Of a stretch of 11,547 nt of DNA, positions 6,148 to 11,547 are shown piece by piece. A program made the position numbers and the translations under genes. The notes under the pieces were generated by a model that did no database searches, was not told the origin of the DNA, and was given only the letters and a program-made list of their open reading frames with translations. The DNA lies in assembly GCA_002401195.1 (NCBI GenBank), contig NVSI01000035.1, forward strand, positions 1 to 11,547, read 5' to 3'. Within the stretch, counting starts at the first letter, position 1. Each line of letters starts with the position of its first letter. Source of the DNA: Alphaproteobacteria bacterium (lineage in GTDB: Bacteria > Pseudomonadota > Alphaproteobacteria > Micavibrionales > UBA1664).

Positions 6148-7650
6148 ATGATAACAAGAGCTTTACCAGAAACCGATGCTCGTTTAGCGGGCTATGCCTA
6201 CCTCATTAGCAATTATGAGCTTAGCGTTCCTGTACCTGCCATACTATCAGCAATCGGTAAAAAACACACTAAATATGGAACAGATAACTGGCGTGTTTTT
6301 ACACCACGACATGCACCAGAAAACAGCTTGTATGGTCACTTAACATTTGCGCTTCGCTATGAAGGTATTGATCTTTCTGTTTTGAGTGAGTTGTTTAAAC
6401 AAATATCTAAAGCTGAAATTGAAAAGATTATCCAAAATGAACCTGCTGGTAGCTACGCAAGGCGAATATGGTTTTTGTATGAATACTTGACTGATTATAC
6501 GTTGGACGTTTCTGATATAAGCCAGCGTGGCTACGTTGATCTTGTTGATCCAAAAATCCAATACGCTGGGCCAGCCCGCCCATCTAAAAGACATCGTATC
6601 AATAACAATCTTCCGGGCGTTAAAAATTTCTGCCCGCTTATCAGACGCACAGAAAAGCTAGATGAATTAATCAATCAAGACTTGCCTAAAGAAGCGCTGG
6701 AAAGTGTTGGTGCTATTCACCCTGACGTGTTGATGCGTGCGGCAAGTTTTCTTTTGCTAGAGGATTCAAAGGCATCTTACGCTATTGAGGGAGAGACACC
6801 GCCACACAATCGTGCGGAGCGCTGGGGACGGATTATTGGGCAGGCAGGCAAAACACTGCTGTCTAAAGCGGAGATGGAGCGGTTGCAAAAAGAAGTGATC
6901 GTTGATAGTCGGTTTATTCATATGGGTTATCGTGATGAAGGTGGCTTTATTGGTAGTCATGACCGTTCTACCAACATGCCAATTCCGAGCCATATCTCTG
7001 CAAAACATCAAGACCTTGAAGCTTTAATGGAAGGCTTAATTGAAACGGTCTCTCTTTTAAAAGATAGTGACTTCCCGCCTGTATTAGCAGCAACACTCAT
7101 TGCGTTTGGTTTTGTTTTTATCCACCCTTTTGAAGATGGGAATGGTCGTTTGCATAGGTATCTATTACACCATGTATTGATTGAGACTGGCTTTACGCCA
7201 AAGGAATTGGTGTTCCCTGTTTCCTCCGTGATTTTAAAGCGTATTACAGACTATGTAACAGCGCTGGAGGCTTATTCTAAACCACGCTTATCTTTTATTG
7301 AATGGCGCGCCACTGATAAAGGCAATGTAGAAGTTCTCAATGAAACGATTGATCTCTATCGCTTCTTTGATGCGACAACGCAAGCTGAGTTCTTCTATGA
7401 ATGTGTGCATGAGACAATCACCAAAGCGCTTCCCGATGAGGTTAAGTACCTGCAACGCTATGATGAAATGAAAGCCTTTGTGAATAATTATATTGATATG
7501 CCTGATCGCACGGCAGATCTGTTGATACGTTTCTTGCACCAGAATGATGGGAAGCTTTCAAAGCGTGCGCTTGATAAAGAGTTCTCAGCCTTAACTGATG
7601 ATGAGGTTCAGGTGTTTGAAAACAAGTTCGAAGAGATCTTCAATTCATAA
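6148..7650 (+). CDS. Fic-domain protein (putative AMPylase/NMP-transferase) with built-in inhibitory motif
   Basis: A 500-residue Fic/Doc-family protein. The catalytic motif HPFEDGNGRLHR starts at H326 (invariant His), with the phosphate-binding GNGR loop intact, so transferase activity (usually AMP from ATP onto a protein hydroxyl) is expected. An S-x-x-x-E-G inhibitory motif (SYAIEG, S210 and E214) lies N-terminal to the Fic core, as in class II Fic enzymes that inhibit themselves. The N-terminal 200 residues form a separate domain (starting ITRALPETDARLAGYAYL), and the C-terminal 110 residues look helical. The frame extends upstream to a TTG at 6097, but that part only translates the DNA repeats; ATG 6148 gives the N-terminus I recall for this family. 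The ribosome-binding site is weak (GGAA). It follows two HipB-like regulators, as in a toxin/regulator cassette. The target is unknown. Confidence 0.88.
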   Translation: MITRALPETDARLAGYAYLISNYELSVPVPAILSAIGKKHTKYGTDNWRVFTPRHAPENSLYGHLTFALRYEGIDLSVLSELFKQISKAEIEKIIQNEPAGSYARRIWFLYEYLTDYTLDVSDISQRGYVDLVDPKIQYAGPARPSKRHRINNNLPGVKNFCPLIRRTEKLDELINQDLPKEALESVGAIHPDVLMRAASFLLLEDSKASYAIEGETPPHNRAERWGRIIGQAGKTLLSKAEMERLQKEVIVDSRFIHMGYRDEGGFIGSHDRSTNMPIPSHISAKHQDLEALMEGLIETVSLLKDSDFPPVLAATLIAFGFVFIHPFEDGNGRLHRYLLHHVLIETGFTPKELVFPVSSVILKRITDYVTALEAYSKPRLSFIEWRATDKGNVEVLNETIDLYRFFDATTQAEFFYECVHETITKALPDEVKYLQRYDEMKAFVNNYIDMPDRTADLLIRFLHQNDGKLSKRALDKEFSALTDDEVQVFENKFEEIFNS

Positions 7651-7684
7651 ATTATGTTCGCGAACATAATTGTTGCGGACAACA
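7650..7684. promoter_or_regulatory. Perfect 22-bp palindrome plus adjoining hairpin after the Fic gene
   Basis: A perfect 22-bp palindrome, half-site AATTATGTTCG, is centred between 7660 and 7661 and overlaps the last base of the Fic stop codon. It abuts a second inverted repeat, TGTTG (7671-7675) / CAACA (7680-7684) with CGGA between. No T-run follows, so it is not a standard terminator. A dimeric regulator or recombinase site is more likely. Confidence 0.55.
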
Positions 7685-7711
7685 CGAACAAAATCTCTTA
7701 ATCTTTTATAT

Positions 7712-7815
7712 AAGATCGCTGGAATTGACCGATAAGCCACGCACTCATTTAACTATGGGGCGTGGCTTTTGCTTTTCCCTTCCCTGACATGCAAAAAGGT
7801 ACTTCCAGCGATCTT
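7712..7815. ncRNA. Candidate 104-nt structured element closed by a 13-bp perfect stem
   Basis: AAGATCGCTGGAA (7712-7724) is perfectly complementary to 7803-7815. After a small internal loop, ACC (7728-7730) can pair with GGT (7798-7800). Inside lies a 9-bp hairpin, AAGCCACGC (7734-7742) / GCGTGGCTT (7760-7768). No protein gene covers it. The nested pairing suggests a small RNA or a cis-acting leader for the downstream methyltransferase; the orientation is undetermined. A miniature mobile element with 13-bp terminal repeats is an alternative, but I see no clear target-site duplication. Confidence 0.4.
7734..7777 (+). terminator. Terminator-like hairpin with T-rich tail after the Fic cassette
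   Basis: The stem AAGCCACGC / GCGTGGCTT has 9 bp and a 17-nt loop, and is followed on the + strand by TTGCTTTTCC. It is a plausible rho-independent terminator for the XRE-Fic transcript. The loop is long and the T-run is interrupted, and it may instead be the inner arm of the larger fold around it. Confidence 0.4.
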
Positions 7816-7860
7816 CCCCTATGCGGCGGGCTTGGGCGCAGTGTTTCTTTAGTCACACCT

Positions 7861-7970
7861 CTAAAATTTGGGTCCGCAGTCCGCACCTAAAAATACTTAT
7901 TAACCCAGCAGAAAACCTCGCTTTTGAGGTTTTAATTTTAGTGCGTACCCAAAACATGGGGTGCGTACTC
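7861..7970. promoter_or_regulatory. Leader region of the methyltransferase with GTCCGCA and GTGCGTAC motifs
   Basis: GTCCGCA occurs twice in tandem (7872-7885, the second copy reading GTCCGCAC). GTGCGTAC occurs twice, 20 bp apart, at 7941-7948 and 7961-7968, just before the AAGGAG of the methyltransferase. The reverse complement of GTCCGCAC matches GTGCGTAC at 7 of 8 bases, so these could be opposed half-sites of one regulator. CTAAAATT (7861-7868) and AATTTTAG (7934-7941) form an outer inverted repeat. The last GTGCGTAC copy lies next to the ribosome-binding site, where a bound protein would block expression. Confidence 0.4.
7912..7940 (+). terminator. Rho-independent terminator-like hairpin in the methyltransferase leader
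   Basis: AAAACCTC (7912-7919) and GAGGTTTT (7926-7933) form an 8-bp stem with a 6-nt loop, followed by AATTTTA. The shape is that of an intrinsic terminator, somewhat AT-rich. It lies 52 bp before the methyltransferase start, so it could end upstream transcription or act as an attenuator. Confidence 0.45.
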
Positions 7971-7984
7971 AAGGAGATATAAAA

Positions 7985-9223
7985 ATGCCAGATGATCTAA
8001 ATTTAAAAATAGTTCAAATGAACGTAGATGAGCTTACGCCATATATTGGAAATGCTCGTACGCATTCGGAACAACAAGTGGCACAAATTGCCAATTCCAT
8101 GACGGAGTTTGGCTTTGTAAATCCTATTTTATTGGGCAAAGACAATATTATCATTGCGGGGCATGGCCGTTTATTGGCGGCAAAAATGCTGGGCGTAAAA
8201 ACTGTGCCTGTTATTCACCTCAAGCATTTAAGCGAAACGCAACGGCGTGCCTTGGTGATTGCTGATAATAAAATCGCTGAAAATGCAGGATGGGATGAAA
8301 CACTCCTTCGTCAAGAATTAACGGCGCTTGATGAGCTTGATTTTGATCTTGATATTTTAGGCTTTGATATGTCTGAATTAGAAGATTTTTTACTTGATGA
8401 CGACGCTGGATTAACGGATGAAGATTCCGCGCCAGAAGCACCTGAAACAGCGATCAGCGTTTTAGGCGATATTTGGATTTGCGGTGATCATAAAGTTTTG
8501 TGCGGCGATTCAACGCAGATTGATAGCTACAATAACCTGCTTGGTGATGAGCTGGCAGATATGGTTTTTACAGACCCGCCTTATAATGTAAATTACGCCA
8601 ACTCCGCCAAAGATAAAATGCGCGGTACAAATCGCCCCATTAAAAATGACAATCTTGGCGATGATTTTGGCGCATTCCTGTATGACGTTTGTACCAATTT
8701 AATGATGACCTGCAAAGGCGCGATGTATATTTGTATGAGTTCTTCAGAGCTACATACGCTTTATGAAGCCTTTTCAAATGCTGGTGGCAAATGGTCAACA
8801 TTCATTATCTGGGCAAAGAACCATTTTACGATGGGGCGTGCAGATTATCAACGCCAGTACGAGCCAATTTTATATGGCTGGAAAGAGAGCAATAAACATT
8901 TCTGGTGCGGTGATCGCTCTCAAAGCGATGTGTGGTTTGTGAATAAGCCCATCAAAAATGATCTGCACCCAACAATGAAGCCTGTTGAGCTTGTTGAACG
9001 CGCTATTCAAAATTCCAGTAAAACTAAGGATATAGTGCTGGATGCTTTTGGAGGTTCTGGTTCAACAATGATTGCTTGTGAAAAAACAGGCAGACGCTCT
9101 CGCCTTATTGAGCTTGATCCGAAATATGTCGATGTGATTGTAAAAAGATGGGAGGAATTTACAGGAAAGAAAGCAATTCATGCAGACACTGGCGAAGAAT
9201 TTTGTATAATGGAGAAAAAGTGA
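7985..9223 (+). CDS. ParB-like nuclease domain / DNA N6- or N4-methyltransferase fusion
   Basis: A 412-residue phage-type methyltransferase. Residues about 10-85 form a ParB/Srx-like N-terminal domain (LTPYIGNARTHSEQQ, FGFVNPILL, IIAGHGRLLAA), followed by an acidic linker to about residue 155. The catalytic motif IV DPPY is at D197-Y200, and the SAM-binding motif I (DAFGGSGST, D353 onward) is near the C-terminus. This IV-before-I order is that of beta-class amino-methyltransferases. A motif X-like HPTMKP precedes motif I. The product would methylate adenine N6 or cytosine N4; the recognition sequence cannot be read from the gene. The frame opens at a GTG at 7961, but AAGGAG at 7971-7976 fits ATG 7985 with 8-nt spacing. 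The next gene starts 10 nt after the stop, so they are probably co-transcribed. No cognate restriction enzyme of a known type is adjacent. Confidence 0.92.
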   Translation: MPDDLNLKIVQMNVDELTPYIGNARTHSEQQVAQIANSMTEFGFVNPILLGKDNIIIAGHGRLLAAKMLGVKTVPVIHLKHLSETQRRALVIADNKIAENAGWDETLLRQELTALDELDFDLDILGFDMSELEDFLLDDDAGLTDEDSAPEAPETAISVLGDIWICGDHKVLCGDSTQIDSYNNLLGDELADMVFTDPPYNVNYANSAKDKMRGTNRPIKNDNLGDDFGAFLYDVCTNLMMTCKGAMYICMSSSELHTLYEAFSNAGGKWSTFIIWAKNHFTMGRADYQRQYEPILYGWKESNKHFWCGDRSQSDVWFVNKPIKNDLHPTMKPVELVERAIQNSSKTKDIVLDAFGGSGSTMIACEKTGRRSRLIELDPKYVDVIVKRWEEFTGKKAIHADTGEEFCIMEKK

Positions 9224-9233
9224 AGGTTTTAAG

Positions 9234-10301
9234 ATGGAAGAAAAGTTTTTAAAAAGTTTAATTGATAATGGCTTCGATTTTTTAGGTAGAGCCATTCAGC
9301 AGTTTAAAACTGAACCAAAATATTCGGTAATAAATTTTTGTGCTGCGATAGAAATACTTTTAAAAGCTCGTTTGATGCATGAACACTGGTCTTTAGTTAT
9401 TGCAACTAAAGGTCACCCTGATATTGGAAAATTCAAAAAAGGTGATTTTAAATCAATAAACTTTAATGAGCTGATTCCAAGAATTGAATCTGTAACTGGA
9501 GAGAAAGTACCTTCTGATGTTACACTTTGCTTCAAAGGCTTAGCAAACCATCGTAATAAAATGGTTCATTTTTTCCACGAGGCACATACAGATGCTAGAA
9601 AAGAAGAACTACTTGAAGAGATAGCTGTTGAGCAATCAAGCTGTTGGTTTTTCCTTCGTAGATTGCTTGAAGGTTGGGAAAATATCTTTGGAGAGTATGC
9701 CGACAAAATCAACTTAATTAATGCAAGCATGAAAGAACATGATATTTATTTGGACACAGTTTTTTCACGTATTTCACCTGAAATAAACCAAGATAAAGAG
9801 CGCGGTGTTATTTTTATAAATTGTAAAAGATGTAAAAAAGAAGCTAGTGAGCAATTTCAAAAAACAAATCATATTTTTGAATCAAAGTGCAGAGTATGCT
9901 TACTGAATAATAGGTTTTTAAAAGTTCCTTGTAATAAGGATAATTGCTCTGGCTCTATAAAAATAGAAGAAGGAGATACTCTCTTTTATTGCGAAACCTG
10001 TGATGAAACAATGGAACATTCTGAAATTTCAGAAAAACTTGAAACGAATGGGCCAGTTACTCCAGATGATTACCATTGTCATGTTCAAACAAACTGTGCT
10101 CTTTGTTGTGAATTAGATTCTGTTGTTGAAAATGATAATAGTTATTATATTTGTACCAATTGCTTTTACTTTACGCAGAATGACATCGGACAATGTGGTT
10201 GGTGCTCTGAAAACCAAATTGGCGGTGGGGATTTAGATGGAAGCACTTGGTCAGGTTGCGAGTTTTGTGATGGTCAAGCGGGTCATATGAAAGATGATTA
10301 A
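9234..10301 (+). CDS. HEPN-like domain protein with four zinc-ribbon-like repeats
   Basis: A 355-residue protein. The N-terminal 170 residues are helical and contain a HEPN-type motif R107-x4-H112 (RNKMVH) in LANHRNKMVHFFHEA, preceded by YSVINFCAAIEILLKARLM, typical of HEPN helix 1-2 regions. HEPN domains with R-x4-6-H are often metal-independent ribonucleases in toxin-antitoxin and antiviral systems. The C-terminal half holds four paired CxxC-type knuckles: C197/C200 with C219/C222, C233/C238 with C253/C256, C288/C291 with C307/C310, and C321/C324 with C342/C345. They are probably four zinc ribbons for nucleic-acid or protein binding. GAAGG at 9222-9226 supports the ATG. Base use is more AT-rich than the methyltransferase before it, a sign of separate acquisition. 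Ribonuclease activity is inferred from the motif only; a non-catalytic HEPN adaptor is possible. I know of no named family with this exact architecture. Confidence 0.75.
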   Translation: MEEKFLKSLIDNGFDFLGRAIQQFKTEPKYSVINFCAAIEILLKARLMHEHWSLVIATKGHPDIGKFKKGDFKSINFNELIPRIESVTGEKVPSDVTLCFKGLANHRNKMVHFFHEAHTDARKEELLEEIAVEQSSCWFFLRRLLEGWENIFGEYADKINLINASMKEHDIYLDTVFSRISPEINQDKERGVIFINCKRCKKEASEQFQKTNHIFESKCRVCLLNNRFLKVPCNKDNCSGSIKIEEGDTLFYCETCDETMEHSEISEKLETNGPVTPDDYHCHVQTNCALCCELDSVVENDNSYYICTNCFYFTQNDIGQCGWCSENQIGGGDLDGSTWSGCEFCDGQAGHMKDD

Positions 10302-10304
10302 ATC

Positions 10305-10556
10305 CTACTTTTTAATAAAATAACGTCGCTCTCCATCAATACGTTCGCTGGTGATCACGATGTTGTTTTTCTTCATCGTTGATAAATGCCCGCGCACGGT
10401 ATGATTTTGCCAATTTGTTTGTTTGGCAATTCCTTCGATGGTTACGCCTTTTTCTGCTTCTAACAGGCTTTGTACCAAGGCTTTCTTGGTGATTTTAGGC
10501 ATGTCCGCTTTTGTTTCGGTTTTAGGGGTTTGTTTTTTTGTTTGTGGTGTTGTCAT
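10305..10556 (-). CDS. DUF3489 family protein (small winged-helix-like DNA-binding protein)
   Basis: An 83-residue protein on the minus strand. The N-terminus is a lysine/threonine/proline-rich tail (about 20 residues). The rest matches DUF3489: a helix ending in LLEAEKG, then VTIEGIAKQTNWQNHTVRGHLS, an HTH with the conserved W-HTVRG signature, and a beta wing with SERIDGERRYFI. Such proteins are common in alphaproteobacterial prophages and probably bind DNA. AAGGAG (minus strand, 10565-10570) is 8 nt from the ATG. Its stop is only 3 bp from the stop of the convergent HEPN gene, with no terminator between, and it is divergent from the terminase genes across a 105-bp gap, so it may regulate the packaging operon. 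Confidence 0.85.
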   Translation of the reverse strand: MTTPQTKKQTPKTETKADMPKITKKALVQSLLEAEKGVTIEGIAKQTNWQNHTVRGHLSTMKKNNIVITSERIDGERRYFIKK

Positions 10557-10661
10557 GGTTCTTGCTCCTTTTTGTTAAAGATTGTTCTTAATCAACAGGT
10601 ACATGAACGCTTCAAAAAACGACGAAGTAAAGCCAAAATAAATCAAAAAAAGTGAGGAAAC

Positions 10662-11222
10662 ATGGGGCTTTCAATACGAGCTTATGCACGGCATCGCGGT
10701 GTAACAGATAAAGCAGTCAGAAAGGCAATTACGGCTGGTCGCATTACGCCGAATAAAGACGGCACAATTAACGCCAAAAATGCAGATAAACAGTGGAGAG
10801 ATAATACCGATAAATCCAAACAACGGCCAATTGTTAAAGATCCAAATTATGATGCTGAGCTTGCCGTCAAGAATGTGCAACAGGCATTAAAAGAGTCAGG
10901 CAAAGACACTGATGATGGTAGTTCGCAAGGGCATCCGTCTTTTATCAAAATCAAAACAGCGCATGAGCTTTATAAAGCGCAGCTTACGCAACTCGCTCTG
11001 CAGGAAAGAAAAGGACAACTGATCAACAAGGAGATGGTGAAAGCGCAAATCTTTAAATTGGGACGACAAGTACGTGATAGCTGGGTGAACTGGCCCGCAC
11101 GTGTTGCACCATTAATGGCAAAGGAGTTGGAGATTGATGAGCATGCTCTCCATACGATCTTGGAACGATATGTGCGGGAGCATCTAAATGACATTGGGGA
11201 GGGAAAACTTAAACTCGATTAA
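10662..11222 (+). CDS. Phage terminase small subunit
   Basis: A 186-residue protein. Residues about 1-30 form an HTH (SIRAYARHRGVTDKAVRKAITAGRI) like Nu1/small-terminase DNA-recognition domains. A charged linker to about residue 100 follows, then a helical segment (AHELYKAQLTQLALQERKGQLINKEMV, then LGRQVRDSWVNWPARVAPLMA) typical of the oligomerisation and large-subunit-binding part of small terminases. Its role is to recognise the phage packaging site and present DNA to the large subunit. A GAGG site precedes the ATG. The 3' end overlaps the large-subunit start by 35 nt, which fits stoichiometric coupled translation. Confidence 0.82.
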   Translation: MGLSIRAYARHRGVTDKAVRKAITAGRITPNKDGTINAKNADKQWRDNTDKSKQRPIVKDPNYDAELAVKNVQQALKESGKDTDDGSSQGHPSFIKIKTAHELYKAQLTQLALQERKGQLINKEMVKAQIFKLGRQVRDSWVNWPARVAPLMAKELEIDEHALHTILERYVREHLNDIGEGKLKLD

Positions 11223-11547
11223 ATCTGGTTTCATAAAATATGATGGAGCATTTGTACAAAACACCTATCTTAAAAGCTTCATTCCTGAAGAATATTATTT
11301 GGTGTCTGAATGGGCCGATAAATATCGATTGCTCTCGGGAAAATCATCTGCCGAGCCTGGTATGTGGAAAACATCGCGTACGCCGTATTTGAAAGAGATC
11401 ATGGATCAGCTTTCGACCAGTAGCCCTACGCAGCGCATTGTATTTATGAAAGGTGCGCAGATCGGCGGCACAGAGGCTGGCAATAATTGGATTGGCTATA
11501 TCATTCATATTGCCCCGGGGCCGATGATGGCCGTCTCCCCTACGGTT
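11188..11547 (+). CDS. Phage terminase large subunit, GpA family (3' partial)
   Basis: The first 120 codons of a lambda-gpA-like large terminase, cut by the window end. Recognisable are SEWADKYRLLSGKSSAEPGMWKTSRTPYL near residues 40-70 and the ATPase segment MKGAQIGGTEAGNNWIGY (K88-G89-A90-Q91-I92-G93-G94-T95), the deviant Walker A usual for this family, followed by APGPMMAVSPT. It is the motor and nuclease that packages the genome. ATG 11188 is chosen because GGGAG at 11176-11180 lies 7 nt upstream and no usual start codon fits further down in frame. The family points to a siphovirus-like (lambdoid) packaging system. Confidence 0.85.
   Translation, partial: MTLGRENLNSIKSGFIKYDGAFVQNTYLKSFIPEEYYLVSEWADKYRLLSGKSSAEPGMWKTSRTPYLKEIMDQLSTSSPTQRIVFMKGAQIGGTEAGNNWIGYIIHIAPGPMMAVSPTV

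Noticed and set aside
7656..7689. Possible alphaproteobacterial LexA box (GTTC-N7-GTTC) around the 22-bp palindrome
   Set aside because: GTTC/GAAC tetramers are present but none has the required 7-nt spacing.
7789..7890. 33-codon ORF starting ATGCAAAAAGG in the methyltransferase leader
   Set aside because: No ribosome-binding site, it overlaps the structured element and the GTCCGCA repeats, and there is no recognisable product. A leader peptide cannot be excluded.
1..11547. CRISPR arrays, tRNA or rRNA genes, complete insertion sequences
   Set aside because: No regularly spaced direct repeats of CRISPR length, no cloverleaf or rRNA-like segments, and no transposase or integrase reading frame was seen on either strand.

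Overview
The window looks like the early (replication and regulation) part of a prophage or phage-derived element, running into the DNA-packaging genes. The host is probably an alphaproteobacterium of low to moderate G+C. That guess rests on gene content: a DUF6362 protein, a DUF3085 protein, a DUF3489 protein, the C-terminal part of a small sigma-like regulator of the type found in alphaproteobacterial mobile elements, a ParB/methyltransferase fusion and a lambda-gpA-type large terminase. No rRNA, tRNA or host housekeeping gene is present to fix the taxon.

Layout. (1) 1-1564: an AT-rich reading frame, open at the window edge. About 380 residues of an unrecognised, partly hydrophobic protein run in frame into the C-terminal part of a sigma-like regulator; the join near 1140 looks like a recombination or integration boundary. 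(2) 1565-5230: a same-strand early operon with a 74-aa protein, a Toprim plus RecA-like ATPase replication protein, a 300-bp stretch packed with TGCCCACTG repeats in both orientations (candidate replication iterons), a DUF6362 protein and a DUF3085 protein. (3) 5231-7684: a cargo cassette with two paralogous XRE/HipB-like regulators and a large Fic-domain protein, with operator-like inverted repeats in front, a triple 15-bp repeat over the Fic start region and a perfect 22-bp palindrome at its end. (4) 7685-7984: a 300-bp intergenic region with no convincing gene but much structure: a 104-nt element closed by a 13-bp perfect inverted repeat, a second hairpin followed by T residues, and direct/inverted GTCCGCAC and GTGCGTAC motifs. 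(5) 7985-10301: a ParB-domain DNA methyltransferase, then, after 10 nt, a gene with a HEPN-type R-x4-H motif and four zinc-ribbon-like cysteine pairs. (6) 10305-10556 (minus strand): a DUF3489 protein. (7) 10662-11547: small terminase subunit and the start of the GpA-type large subunit.

Working together (inference): the Toprim/ATPase protein would load or unwind at the nearby repeats, DUF6362/DUF3085/DUF3489 and the methyltransferase are typical accessory early genes, and the terminase pair starts the packaging and morphogenesis region. The XRE-XRE-Fic block and the HEPN/zinc-ribbon gene look like separate cargo placed between conserved phage genes, and both carry signatures of toxin-antitoxin or defence functions. 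The HEPN/zinc-ribbon gene directly behind the methyltransferase is the best candidate for an undescribed system.
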